A stretch of 64,000 nt of DNA from Fischerella sp. PCC 9431. GTDB lineage: Bacteria > Cyanobacteriota > Cyanobacteriia > Cyanobacteriales > Nostocaceae. The notes below the pieces were generated by a model. That model was given only the letters and a program-made list of their open reading frames with translations, had not been told where the DNA came from and ran no database searches. The stretch is taken from contig NZ_KE650771.1 of NCBI RefSeq assembly GCF_000447295.1, forward strand, positions 5,539,559 to 5,603,558, read 5' to 3'. This document shows positions 1 through 9,095 of this stretch, piece after piece (the stretch's first letter is position 1; each line of letters opens with the position of its first letter). The position numbers and the translations under genes were made by a program.

Positions 1-100
1 ATCATGTGAATTGTTTTTCATCTCTGCAATATTAATACAGAAATCAGGATTTCTAGGAGATAAAAAACTAGTTGAATAAAAACTCAATAGGAGAACAAAC

Positions 101-733
101 ATGATGAAAGCACTGTTACTTTATCCCCGTTTTCCTAAAACTTTTTGGTCTTATGATGAATTCATGAAGATTGCAGGACTCAAAGCATCTATCCCACCAT
201 TGGGTATTATCACTGTCGCTGCATTACTACCATCAGATTGGGAAATTAGGTTTTATGACCGTAATGTTAGCCCAGAAACAGATGCAGATTGGCAGTGGTG
301 TGATATCGTGATTCTCTCTGCGATGATTGCACAAAAACAAGATTTTCTTGCCCAAATTCAAAAAGCTGTGCAACTGGGGAAAAAAGTAGCAGTGGGTGGG
401 CCTTATCCAACCTCAATACCAGAAGCAGCTTTAAATGCAGGAGCTAATTACCTGATTTTAGATGAAGGCGAAATCACAGTTCCACTATTTCTAGAAGCGA
501 TCGCCCAAAATCAACAGCAAGGTATTTTCCGCGCCAGTGAAAAACCAGATGTCACTAAAAGTCCTATGCCTCGCTTTGACTTACTCAAGCGCGATAATTA
601 CTTTATGATGGCAATTCAGTTTTCTCGCGGTTGTCCTTTTAACTGCGAATTCTGTGACATCATCAATCTTTATGGTCGCAAACCCCGTACCAAAGAACCA
701 AGTCAAACTCTAGCAGAACTCCAAACCCTTTAT
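101..733 (+). pseudogene. B12-binding radical SAM protein, N-terminal part (interrupted by IS)
   Basis: This is the first 211 codons of a cobalamin-binding radical SAM enzyme. The N-terminal half (about residues 1-140) has the B12-binding Rossmann-like layout, including a GGPYPTS segment. At about residues 176-183 the cluster-binding motif SRGCPFNCEFC gives the expected C-x3-C-x2-C spacing. The gene is cut by an insertion sequence starting at 734, and the chimeric frame stops inside the element at 751. The rest of the gene resumes at 2698. Joining codon 211 (tat, 731-733) to gat at 2698 gives an uninterrupted protein of about 527 residues. The family includes DUF4070 enzymes such as the hopanoid methylase HpnP, but many relatives have unknown substrates, so no symbol is given. 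The gene is almost certainly inactive in this strain. Confidence 0.9.
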
Positions 734-2691
734 CTGAACTTCCCCAATTGACAAAAAGCGTATGCTGTGATTAGTAAGGCTTTTGAAGATTTCTGTTCTC
801 GGTTTACTGGGTACAAATTAGGGAAACACCAAGCAAATTTAAAGCCTTTTGTTGCACTCTTGTAGGTTCAGTAATCTTATCAAAAACGAAACTAGCACCT
901 TCAATAGTTGATTGAATTCGGTTTAGAGCAATAGTCCCTAAATCTGCTAATAAAGTTTGGAAACTATGAACGGGTAAATTATCCGAATTCCTCTTAGTTC
1001 TAGCTTTAGCTTCAGCAGCATCACTTAAAGCTGCACATACAACCGATTTTTGTTTGAGTCGAGCCGACTCCCAATCATCCTCATCAAAAAGAATTGGGGC
1101 TAATACAGAACGCATATGCCATTCAACATAATAGGCTAACATGCATAAAAATACATGTGCCTTAACTCGTTCACTTGTATGATGATAAATCGGTCGAATT
1201 TTTAAATCTACGGTTTTAAAACTACGAAAAGCTTGTTCAACTTGAGAAAGACTCTTATAAGCTTTAACAGTTTCTTGTGGTGATAAAACTTCTTGTTCAA
1301 CCGAAGTCCTAATCACATACAAACCATCAAGTGCCGCTTCACGTTCAATACTTTTTTGGTTTCGCTCATAGTGAAAGCTATCTGCTTGAATATCCAAGTG
1401 AAAATGCTTACCAACTTGATAACGATTGATGACCTCTCCCACCTTGAGAGCGATATTAGACTCTCCCTTTAAACGGCGTTTTTCTCTAGTTGTGGCAGCA
1501 ACAATTTTATCTAATTCTTTTTCCGTTACTGCTAATAATTCTTCCCTTGTTTTTGCCCTATCCGCAGCCAACATGGGATTACGGCAAGCAATTAACCTTT
1601 CTTGTGGATAATCATCAGACGATATTTCAGCGATGTTTTGCTCATCAAATAAAGATAATTGAATACACTCTTGTTCAACCAGGGAGCGGATTTGCGAAGA
1701 ACGTAATGCACTAATCCAATCAAGAGAACCAACTTGTTTAAAGTGTTTTTTGATCGTTGTTGATGAAATTATTCCCCGGTCTCCAACCCAAATTATTTGT
1801 TTAATACCAAATCTCAGGGTTAGTTTTTCGATTTGACTTGTCAATGTTGTTGGGTCAGCAGTATTACCCTCAAATACTTCGATTGCTATTGGACAGCCTT
1901 TCTCATTACAAAGTAATCCAAATACTATTTGCAATTTGCCTTTCTTACCATCACGGTTATAACCATATCGAGCTAACGGACAAGTTTTACCCTCAAAATA
2001 ACTGCTTGATACATCGTAAAGAACTAATGTTGATGATACAAGATGTTTAGCTGCCAGACTATTCTCGATTTTTTCTTGTCTTTTTAATAGCCAATCCATT
2101 GCCAAATATAATTCATCTTCATCCGCACCATTAAGTCCTAATGTTTCCCCAATACTCGAAAAACATGTTTCATTACTTAGTCCTCTGGCTGTTGCCAATT
2201 TCGAGCGTGGGTCGATAATACGCGCTATTATCATTGCCAATACCAATCTTTTTTCTCTGCTATTTTCCTCACTAATTAGGTTATGCAAACCAGTATTTTT
2301 GAGACTTCCTAATACTGCTGCAACATGACCGTGTGGGCGAGAGCGAGTTATCTTAAAAGAGTTCGGTAAACTAGAGATTGTTACCCCACCTTTTAACAAT
2401 GATTGTAGCCCATCAACTGCATGGTCGGGCAATTTTGATAAGTTTGCCAGGGTACGTTTACGCACTTTTCCGCCTTCGCGATAGGATTCGCGCAGCAGTA
2501 CAGCAGGGGGAGAGTTTCTGTTAGGGACACGTTCTACATACATGTCTACAATTATCCCATTTGATTTCGGTCATAAATCTAAAGAAAATCTAAAAATACA
2601 TGGGTACAGATGTTCTCAAACAAAAGCCTGTATTGCTTTCAATACAAGCCTTTTAGGTGTATTTAGTACATTTGCACAGGGGGAAGTTCAG
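734..2691 (-). mobile_element. IS1634-type insertion sequence, complete, 1958 bp
   Basis: The left end reads CTGAACTTCCCC and the right end, read inward on the other strand, gives CTGAACTTCCCCC, so the element has at least 12-bp terminal inverted repeats. The hexamer CTTTAT lies immediately outside both ends (728-733 and 2692-2697) and is the target-site duplication. Exact removal of the element plus one hexamer copy restores the radical SAM reading frame. It carries one transposase gene on the minus strand. A length near 2 kb and 5-6 bp duplications fit the IS1634 family. Intact ends and an intact transposase point to a recent insertion. Confidence 0.93.
804..2543 (-). CDS. IS1634-family DDE transposase
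   Basis: A 579-residue transposase filling most of the element. The N-terminal block (residues 1-60: YVERVPNRNSPPAVLLRES, then KVRKRTLANLSKLP) is typical of IS1634-type enzymes. The RNase H-like catalytic core contains LYDVSSSYFEG near residue 178 and WVGDRGIIS near residue 255, each supplying a candidate catalytic Asp. The downstream SQVEQAFRSFK block supplies the Glu, followed by the family-typical RPIYHHTSERVKAH segment. No stop or frameshift is visible, so the enzyme may be active. It runs opposite to the disrupted host gene. Confidence 0.93.
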   Translation of the reverse strand: MYVERVPNRNSPPAVLLRESYREGGKVRKRTLANLSKLPDHAVDGLQSLLKGGVTISSLPNSFKITRSRPHGHVAAVLGSLKNTGLHNLISEENSREKRLVLAMIIARIIDPRSKLATARGLSNETCFSSIGETLGLNGADEDELYLAMDWLLKRQEKIENSLAAKHLVSSTLVLYDVSSSYFEGKTCPLARYGYNRDGKKGKLQIVFGLLCNEKGCPIAIEVFEGNTADPTTLTSQIEKLTLRFGIKQIIWVGDRGIISSTTIKKHFKQVGSLDWISALRSSQIRSLVEQECIQLSLFDEQNIAEISSDDYPQERLIACRNPMLAADRAKTREELLAVTEKELDKIVAATTREKRRLKGESNIALKVGEVINRYQVGKHFHLDIQADSFHYERNQKSIEREAALDGLYVIRTSVEQEVLSPQETVKAYKSLSQVEQAFRSFKTVDLKIRPIYHHTSERVKAHVFLCMLAYYVEWHMRSVLAPILFDEDDWESARLKQKSVVCAALSDAAEAKARTKRNSDNLPVHSFQTLLADLGTIALNRIQSTIEGASFVFDKITEPTRVQQKALNLLGVSLICTQ

Positions 2692-2697
2692 CTTTAT

Positions 2698-3648
2698 GAT
2701 TTGGGCTGGCGTGGGTCAATCTTCATGGTGGATGATAATTTCATTGGTAACAAGCGTAATGTTAAACGCCTGCTACAAGCTTTGATTCCTTGGATGAAAG
2801 AGCGCAATTATCCCTTCACCTTCCTTACCGAAGCTTCCGTCAACCTAGCAGAGGATAGCGAGTTACTAAAGCTAATGACAGAAGCTGGTTTCTACGGAGT
2901 TTTTCTAGGAATTGAAACCCCCGATCAAGATAGTCTGGAAGTAACTCGCAAGTTTCAGAACACCCGCAACTCATTAATAGAAGCCTGTCGTACTATTAAC
3001 CAAGCTGGATTGCTTATTTATGCAGGATTTATCATTGGTTTTGATGGCGAACGTAGCGGAGCGGGTGAACGGATTCAAACTTTTGTAGAACAAAGTAGTA
3101 TTCCCCAACCCATGCTTGGCGTATTGCAAGCCCTTCCCAATACTGGCCTTTGGCAAAGGCTAAAACAGGAGCAGCGATTATTAGAAGGATTTGGAGGTGT
3201 AGAAGTAGGAGACCAGAATTCCCTGATGAATTTTGTCCCCACTCGCCCAATGGTTGAAGTCGCCAGGGAGTATGTACAGGCTATCTGGACAATGTATGAT
3301 CCGAAAAACTATCTCCAACGTTGTTTGCAACAATGCCTGAATATCACACCTAATCCCCAACTACAGCAGACGATGTATTTTCCACCTAGTAAAGGTTTGC
3401 GTCTACTCATCGAGCTACTCTGGCGTCAAGGCTGGCAAAGAAGGGAAATTCGACTTCAGTTTTGGCAACAACTATGGACTATTATTCGCACCAAACCACA
3501 ATTCGTTAATATGTATTTAGGTTTGTGCGCTGCTGGTGAACATTTTTGGGAATACCGTATTTTAGCGAGAGAGCGTATTACTGAGCAGCTAGGATTTGAT
3601 CCACTTACAACATCTAATGTTGCTGAACAAGAATTAGTAACAGCTTGA
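2698..3648 (+). pseudogene. B12-binding radical SAM protein, C-terminal part (interrupted by IS)
   Basis: This is the remaining 316 codons of the gene broken at 733. It continues the radical SAM barrel (GSIFMVDDNFIGNKRN, then FLTEASVNLAED and GVFLGIETPD, the usual barrel strands). After the barrel comes a C-terminal domain of the DUF4070 kind (about 200 residues, rich in Arg/Trp/Gln). An open frame continues upstream to 2542, but 2542-2691 is element sequence, so those residues are not native. Expression of this half alone would lack the iron-sulfur cluster cysteines and the B12 domain. Confidence 0.9.
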
Positions 3649-3663
3649 ATAGCTAATTTTTAC

Positions 3664-3706
3664 TTCACGTAAAGACATAAATGTATCTTTTACGTCTTTG
3701 CGTGAA
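3664..3706 (+). terminator. Hairpin after the radical SAM gene
   Basis: An imperfect inverted repeat pairs TTCACGTAAAGAC with GTCTTTGCGTGAA, with roughly 17 bases between. It lies 16 bp after the stop codon of the radical SAM gene. A long T-run is lacking, so it may be a transcript-stabilising hairpin rather than a strict intrinsic terminator. Confidence 0.5.
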
Positions 3707-3936
3707 ATTTATAGGTAAATAACCAAAAAGATATTAAGAATGTTCTCAATTTGGATTGAGCGATCGCTTTATTATAGCAGAATAAAATATACAGTCAAAA
3801 AAATTGTTTCTTTTTTTAAGTAAACAAAGCTTAATAACATCAAATACCCGCTAATTACGCATGTAGTGATTTAGATATTATTGCTGATTAATTGCGTATT
3901 TAGTGAGGTGTAATCAAAAATTGGAGGGTAGGAATT

Positions 3937-4074
3937 ATGGCAACTCGCAATAATTCAGAAGGTAGTTTATGGCAGAAAATACAACAGGATTCTGTTAGTT
4001 GGGGATCTTTAATTATTTGGATTTTTGGTTTAGCTGTAATGTTAATTTTGGTGACAATGTTTGCTTCTGCTTAA
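3937..4074 (+). CDS. Small single-span membrane protein (45 aa)
   Basis: A short frame with a strong ribosome site (GGAGGGTAGGA) a few bases before the ATG. The 45-residue product has a polar N-terminus (MATRNNSEGSLWQKIQQDS) and one hydrophobic helix at about residues 22-43, ending at the stop. The function is not recognised. The shape (short soluble head, one C-terminal helix) resembles small accessory subunits of membrane complexes, but nothing in the neighbourhood says which. A longer overlapping frame at 3999-4268 is out of phase and has no ribosome site, so this one is preferred. Confidence 0.6.
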   Translation: MATRNNSEGSLWQKIQQDSVSWGSLIIWIFGLAVMLILVTMFASA

Positions 4075-4208
4075 CTTTCAGTGAAGTGGTTGATACTCCC
4101 ACTGCTAGAAGCATAATAACCATCAGCGCGTCTAACAACTCTCACATGCTTAATCTGTTTAGTAAAGTAGTTGCTCAAAAATTTCAGCAGAAGTTGGAGA
4201 AAAGGAAT

Positions 4209-4238
4209 GTAGAGATGTGCTGTTTGTCACGTCTCTAC
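4209..4238. repeat. Inverted repeat GTAGAGA...TCTCTAC
   Basis: The ends GTAGAGA and TCTCTAC pair, with further pairing inward (GTG with CAC). A near-identical palindrome occurs at 23067-23094, so this is a dispersed hairpin repeat. It could act as a terminator for the 45-residue gene and for the convergent DUF2294 gene. Confidence 0.6.
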
Positions 4239-4264
4239 AACTATAAGCAACTAATCATCAACTA

Positions 4265-4696
4265 TTAACTAGATTTACACCCATTGCTATTCAAAGTAGC
4301 TACTTTTTTCTTATGAGCTTTGGGAATAGCTTGCGGATTGCGAACCTCTGGTAAATTTTCTATAAAAACAATCATACCAGTACGACCTGTTGTTAAATTT
4401 GTGTGGGTAATTAGGTCTAAAATGGGTTTATCAATCACTTCTTCAATCAAATTTTGAATTTGCGGAATAATGATTCTGTCTATATCGATTCTTACTTGTT
4501 CAGCCAAGATATCAGAACCAGATTTAATCAAAATTTGCTCTATTTTACTCACAGCATTTTCTAGGGTAATTGCTAATTCCCCATGAAAAAAATGACAATT
4601 AATTTTACTAGGACGTAACCCCAGTTCAACATTATATAGAGAACGAATACGATTGGAAATTTCTCTCTCTAATTGTCCAATGGTAGGTGCTGACAT
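4265..4696 (-). CDS. DUF2294 domain protein
   Basis: A 143-residue protein of the DUF2294 family, which is common in cyanobacteria and some Firmicutes and has no firmly assigned biochemical role. The family signature is visible: an N-terminal QLEREISNRIRSLY segment, a central stretch of hydrophobic beta-strand residues, and TGRTGMIVFIENLP near the C-terminus. There is no signal peptide or membrane span. It stands alone, convergent with the small gene at 3937, and the region upstream of its start is a long AT-rich non-coding stretch that probably holds its promoter. Confidence 0.8.
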   Translation of the reverse strand: MSAPTIGQLEREISNRIRSLYNVELGLRPSKINCHFFHGELAITLENAVSKIEQILIKSGSDILAEQVRIDIDRIIIPQIQNLIEEVIDKPILDLITHTNLTTGRTGMIVFIENLPEVRNPQAIPKAHKKKVATLNSNGCKSS

Positions 4697-5289
4697 ATTA
4701 ATTTCCTAATATTAGAAAATCCCAAACATCAAAGATCAATACCAAGATTTGGAAATAGAAATTGCCTGCTCATATGTATTCATAAATAGACTGTTGGTAG
4801 AAACCATAAACAAGGCAACTCGTAATCAGCCAATTTTCATACTGAAATAGATAACAAATATTAATTATTTTGGTAAATACGAACACCCTATGGATATTCC
4901 GTTACACAACAATTAATACTGTAGCATTTGTGATCAAGAGAGTGCTATGGTATCTAAATATTCATCATAAAAACCATTAATCCAGCAAAATTACTGCCTA
5001 AAAGTATAAAAATAGATTTATTAAAGCAGTAATCTCCCTTTAATTTGGAAGTAGATAGAATACATAATAATCTTTTTTTATACGTATTACCTTCTCAAGA
5101 CAGGTATTATAAAGTACGAAAAATAATTGCTAATTTTTACTTTCTAATTTCATAAAAAAATTCACAAGGGTGTAGGGATGTAGGTTTTTTCAATAAAGCA
5201 ATGAGTGATGACTATAAAACTAACGGATATAGAATAATCATTACTTGATAAACTTCACTACCCTTACACCCTCAATTTTTGTGACTAAT
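4697..5289. other. AT-rich intergenic region
   Basis: Nearly 600 bp between the DUF2294 start and the upp stop. It is strongly AT-rich, has no frame with a plausible ribosome site, and shows no strong hairpin or tandem repeat. It should contain the DUF2294 promoter and the end of the upp transcript, but no specific motif can be supported. Confidence 0.5.
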
Positions 5290-5925
5290 TTACTTCGTTC
5301 CAAATAATCTATCTCCGGCGTCTCCTAATCCGGGAATAATATAGCCATGATCATCTAACTTTTCATCTATAGCCGCAGTATATATAGGGACATCAGGGTG
5401 TACTTCGGTGAAATGCGCGATTCCTTCGGGTGCAGCAAGTAAGCAAATAAACTTGAGCGATCGCGGATTGGTTGATTTGAGTCTTTCCACTGCTGCGACA
5501 GCAGAATTACCAGTAGCTAGCATCGGATCGACTATCAGTACATCTCGCTTTTCTATATCGTGGGGAACTTTGAAATAATACTCTACAGGAATCAAGGTCT
5601 TGGGATCACGGTATAAACCGATATGCCCCACTCGTGCTGATGGTAGCAATTCTAGCATTCCATCCAAAATTCCCTGTCCTGCTCGTTGAATCGAAATGAT
5701 CACCAGCTTTTTGTCTGATGCAAGCACAGGTGCATTCATTTGGCCTAGAGGTGTTTGAATTAATTCGCATTTGAGCTTGAAGTCTCGCGTTACCTCATAT
5801 GCCAACAACATACTAATTTCTTTCAACAAAAAGCGAAATTTTGCCGTACTAGTTTCAATCTTACGCATCAGCGTCAGTTTGTGTTGAATTAACGGATGCT
5901 CAATTAGTATTACTTGATTTCCCAT
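5290..5925 (-). CDS. upp: Uracil phosphoribosyltransferase
   Basis: A 211-residue cytoplasmic enzyme that makes UMP from uracil and PRPP. The PRPP-binding loop [14 protein letters not shown] (about residues 128-141) and the C-terminal uracil-binding region with [17 protein letters not shown] are both present, and the length is normal. It is the last gene of a minus-strand cluster with a DUF1688 (URC4) gene and a GTP cyclohydrolase II-like (URC1) gene. That context suggests its UMP/uracil chemistry feeds the URC pyrimidine-degradation route and not only salvage. A repeat-filled gap of about 110 bp separates it from the upstream gene. Confidence 0.95.
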   Translation of the reverse strand: MGNQVILIEHPLIQHKLTLMRKIETSTAKFRFLLKEISMLLAYEVTRDFKLKCELIQTPLGQMNAPVLASDKKLVIISIQRAGQGILDGMLELLPSARVGHIGLYRDPKTLIPVEYYFKVPHDIEKRDVLIVDPMLATGNSAVAAVERLKSTNPRSLKFICLLAAPEGIAHFTEVHPDVPIYTAAIDEKLDDHGYIIPGLGDAGDRLFGTK

Positions 5926-5935
5926 GTTAGTGATA

Positions 5936-6033
5936 GGGGATAGGGGATCGGGGATTGGGGAAAGGGGGACAAGGGAGCAGGGAGCAGGGAGAATAGACCA
6001 ATGCCCGATGCCCGATGCCCAATGACCAATGAC
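5936..6033. repeat. Short-repeat filled spacer between upp and urc4
   Basis: This spacer consists of G-rich runs (GGGGATCGGGGATTGGGG, GGGAGCAGGGAGCAGGGAG) followed by heptamer-like units ATGCCCGATGCCCGATGCCC. These are the short tandem repeats scattered between genes all over this window. Confidence 0.85.
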
Positions 6034-6035
6034 AA

Positions 6036-7319
6036 CTAAAATACTGTGCCATCACTTTCTATCTGTATGGGAGGAATACCACCTGTGCGGAGTTGAGCAG
6101 CTATTTTTCGTCCAGCTGTCCAGGTTCCTCCTTGCAAAATTTTTACTAATGGTAATTCCTCATTACTCATATCTAAGTTGGCTCGCACTCTAGCGGCGAT
6201 TTGATCTAGGAGAATGACAGTCAAAGCACGCCATTCAACAATCACTTCAGACGCCACTGATTGAGGTTCAGTAAAAATATCTGGATGTTTACCCTTGATT
6301 AGTCCCAAGTCTAGACATAAGCCGCCATTACGATATTCTGCTAATCCAGTCAAAGCATCTAAATTGATAATTTCTATACCCAATTCTTGGAGAGGTTCAA
6401 GTAGAGAATAAGTGAGCCACTGAGATAGTTTGTGAAAAGGTATCAAACCATCAACAGTAACGGCTGGATGAAACCAGACATCTCCCAGATTTGACCCAGC
6501 AATTTTTAAGCGTCCTGGCCAAATGTCACTTAGTCCTTCCAAGACAGCATTTAACACAGTTGCGGCTGCTAACTGGTTATTTTTTACTTTCGTCAAAAGA
6601 TAATTTACTAAATTACCAGGGCGGGGATTTTGTTCGCCGAACATTTGGGGCGAAGCTAGCAGGACTTGACCTAAGTTTTGTAATAATTGCGATCGCCCTG
6701 CAATTCCCAACAAAGGATTCTCTGGAGTAACACCAAATCCATCAGCTAGTTCTTGTTCGGTTAATTGTTGCAATCTTTGAGCATCTGCTTGTAAAGGTTG
6801 ATGGCGATCGCTCGCAAAAAGTCCTTGACAAAACATTTGATAACTAGCAACTCCCAAACCTTCAGAACGCTTAAAACTCAACTGAGTTTCTTGTTCATAA
6901 AAATGCCAGTGATCGCCAGCACCAGCATCTAATAACACACTAATTATGGCTAAATCAAATTTAGCAACAGCTTTCTCGATTGGTGTCATCTGGTCTAGTT
7001 TCTGATCCAACTTAGCCAAACGTGGTACGCCACCAACTTCAAAAAATCGCCAACGACTGTGAAACGGGATTTGGAAATCAGGATATTCCTCCCGCATCAC
7101 TTCAATCACGTAATCTGCTACTGGTTCCAATTGATCTAAATCGCAGGCAAAATGACGAGACTCGCCTGCAACAGCCATTGTAAATATTTCTTGACAACGC
7201 TCTCGAATTGCAATTGGCGATCGCAAATAAGCAACTACTTCAGTTTCTTTCCTTGGCGTTCTACTCTTACGATCAGCTGATTGCGCCTCTATAACGTCCT
7301 TGGCATTTTCTATTTCCAT
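6036..7319 (-). CDS. urc4: URC4/DUF1688 family protein (uracil catabolism)
   Basis: A protein of 427 residues belonging to DUF1688, the family of URC4, which is required for uracil degradation in the URC pathway. Its exact reaction is not settled. Family-typical blocks include [12 protein letters not shown] near the N-terminus, [17 protein letters not shown] in the middle and [17 protein letters not shown] near the C-terminus. The start is set at 7319 because GGAGG lies 10 bases upstream on the minus strand. The longer open frame to 7451 would translate the CCCAATG tandem repeat into GHWALGIGHWALG, which is clearly not native. Its neighbours urc1 (upstream) and upp (downstream) complete the URC set. 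Confidence 0.87.
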   Translation of the reverse strand: MEIENAKDVIEAQSADRKSRTPRKETEVVAYLRSPIAIRERCQEIFTMAVAGESRHFACDLDQLEPVADYVIEVMREEYPDFQIPFHSRWRFFEVGGVPRLAKLDQKLDQMTPIEKAVAKFDLAIISVLLDAGAGDHWHFYEQETQLSFKRSEGLGVASYQMFCQGLFASDRHQPLQADAQRLQQLTEQELADGFGVTPENPLLGIAGRSQLLQNLGQVLLASPQMFGEQNPRPGNLVNYLLTKVKNNQLAAATVLNAVLEGLSDIWPGRLKIAGSNLGDVWFHPAVTVDGLIPFHKLSQWLTYSLLEPLQELGIEIINLDALTGLAEYRNGGLCLDLGLIKGKHPDIFTEPQSVASEVIVEWRALTVILLDQIAARVRANLDMSNEELPLVKILQGGTWTAGRKIAAQLRTGGIPPIQIESDGTVF

Positions 7320-7396
7320 GTTTCCAAGTTCCTCCAGCAGATACACCCCAAATTTTGGTAATAGGTAATGGGTAATTGGTAATTGGGATATTACTA

Positions 7397-7445
7397 TGCC
7401 CAATGCCCAATGCCCAATGCCCAATGCCCAATGCCCAATGCCCAT
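7397..7445. repeat. Heptamer tandem repeat TGCCCAA x6 plus one variant
   Basis: Six perfect consecutive TGCCCAA copies are followed by TGCCCAT. This lies in the spacer between urc1 and urc4. The heptamer keeps an open frame through itself on both strands, which explains the false N-terminal extension of urc4. Confidence 0.95.
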
Positions 7446-7454
7446 TACCATTGC

Positions 7455-8720
7455 TCAATCTGTTAAAGAACGCCCTTTTACCTCCGCTAAATCATCGATC
7501 TCCAACGCCTTGCCTGTGGTATAATAACCAGCAGCTTTTTTTGCTTCAATTTCGACACGGGCATCTTGGGGAACCAACTCTTCGGGAATGGGTATGCGTT
7601 CACCAATTTCGATCCCGGCTGTTGTGATGGCATTGTATTTCATGTTGCTCATCGACACCATGCGATCAATGCGGGTAACTCCCAACCAATGCAAAACATC
7701 TGGCATTAACTCCTGAAAGCGCATGTCCTGCACACCCGCAACACATTCAGTACGAGCAAAGTAGGCATCAGCGCGATCGCCTCCTTCTTGTCGCTTGCGG
7801 GCGTTGTAAACCAAGAATTTCGTCACTTCTCCCAAAGCACGTCCTTCTTTGCGGCTGTAAATTATAATCCCAACACCGCCTTCCTGTGCGGTTTGCACAC
7901 AAACTTCTATGCCATGTACCAGATAGGGACGACAGGTGCAAATATCTGACCCGAAAACATCAGAACCATTGCATTCATCATGTACTCGTACTGCTAAAGG
8001 TTTACTTGGGTCGTTAATTGCTGCTATATCCCCAACAATATAAACCGTTACACCCCCAATTGGCGGTAAAAATACCTCCAAATCAGTTCGTGTCACTAGT
8101 TCCGGAAACATTCCTCCGGTTTGTTCAAATAAAGCACGTCGTAATTCACCCTCACTGATGTGAAAACGTTTGGCAACTCCTGGTAAATACCAAACTGGCT
8201 CAATTGCAGCTTTGGTAACAACTAAATCGCCGCCTGGTTTCATGATTTTGCCATCAATCGCCAAGCGTCCTTTGGTCACAGCCTCCAATAATTCAGGCAT
8301 ATTGATGTGGGCTTTGGTAATCGCGATCGTCGGGCGAATATCATACCCTTGACCGTAGTAAGGTGCGAATACTTCACCCACAATTGCCCCAAAGGGATCG
8401 AGGGAAACAATCTTATCAGGCTCAAACCAACCCGGATGCGGCCCAATATGCTCAATTGGAGAAGTATTAGTGAGATCTGCCCTGTGATCTGACTGTAATG
8501 CACCACTTGCCACTGCTAAAGCACGATAAACCGCATAACTGCCAGAATGAGTACCAATCACATTACGATGTGCTTGCTTTGTCAAAGTGGCAATCACCGG
8601 ACCCCGTTCCATCGGGTCGCTTGCTCCCCATTTGATAGGAATTGGTTTGGGACCAAAGCGACTGGGATGAGAAGTTAGAACTATATGCCTGGAAACGCTG
8701 TTTTGGTTTGGCATAGTCAT
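7455..8720 (-). CDS. urc1: GTP cyclohydrolase II-like protein, URC1 family (uracil catabolism)
   Basis: A 421-residue protein whose C-terminal half (from about residue 215) is a GTP cyclohydrolase II fold. The zinc site C-x10-C-x-C is present (DECNGSDVFGSDICTC), followed by GVGIIIYSRKEGRALGE, the catalytic region. The N-terminal 200 residues are not the DHBP synthase domain of RibBA but the extension seen in URC1 proteins. In the URC route, URC1 is thought to act on uridine nucleotide rather than GTP. Clustering with DUF1688 and upp supports that reading over riboflavin synthesis. No clear ribosome site precedes the start, and ATG at codon 3 is an alternative. Confidence 0.87.
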   Translation of the reverse strand: MTMPNQNSVSRHIVLTSHPSRFGPKPIPIKWGASDPMERGPVIATLTKQAHRNVIGTHSGSYAVYRALAVASGALQSDHRADLTNTSPIEHIGPHPGWFEPDKIVSLDPFGAIVGEVFAPYYGQGYDIRPTIAITKAHINMPELLEAVTKGRLAIDGKIMKPGGDLVVTKAAIEPVWYLPGVAKRFHISEGELRRALFEQTGGMFPELVTRTDLEVFLPPIGGVTVYIVGDIAAINDPSKPLAVRVHDECNGSDVFGSDICTCRPYLVHGIEVCVQTAQEGGVGIIIYSRKEGRALGEVTKFLVYNARKRQEGGDRADAYFARTECVAGVQDMRFQELMPDVLHWLGVTRIDRMVSMSNMKYNAITTAGIEIGERIPIPEELVPQDARVEIEAKKAAGYYTTGKALEIDDLAEVKGRSLTD

Positions 8721-9095
8721 TTTTATTTTTTCTTGGGATATTTCTTATTAGTCACTAGCTAGCAGTCAAACGTCAATAGTTGATGGCTACATGTTCTTTG
8801 ACATTCTTTCTGTGCTTCATAATCTTGACAAATATCTCAAAATTTTACTTAGACCACAAAATCCTCCTACTCCCTAACACTCTTATGCCCTTACACCCTT
8901 TTTCTCAGGGTTAAAAACCTTCACCTTCTCTGAATTCCTATAGATCGTATTACACGCTACAACAAACCATACATTGATTGCTTTAACTTGCAATTTATAA
9001 GGTAAATTTTAAAAGCTCGATTAAGAAGTTACTTTTGAGAACATTTTGTGCGAAATTTGATCCTAAAGAATATACTATACTCTCACGTCAAATTC
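8721..9095. other. Divergent intergenic region
   Basis: About 375 bp separate the divergent starts of urc1 and the TPR gene. It is AT-rich and without a credible gene. Promoters for both sides must lie here, but no operator could be recognised by eye. Confidence 0.5.

Noticed and set aside
2542-2697. N-terminal extension of the radical SAM C-terminal half from ATG 2542
   Set aside because: These bases belong to the insertion sequence (left of the right inverted end at 2691), so the encoded residues are not part of the original protein.
101-3648. Assigning the radical SAM gene as hpnP (hopanoid C2 methylase)
   Set aside because: It has the right overall family (B12-binding, radical SAM, DUF4070-like), but the sequence alone does not separate HpnP from related enzymes of unknown substrate, and no hopanoid genes are adjacent.
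3999-4268. 89-codon plus-strand ORF
   Set aside because: Out of phase with the small membrane protein gene, which has a strong ribosome site. This frame crosses a hairpin repeat and has no domain.
7320-7451. Longer N-terminus for the urc4 gene (start at 7451)
   Set aside because: It would translate the TGCCCAA heptamer tract into repeated GHWALGI. A ribosome site sits properly before ATG 7319.
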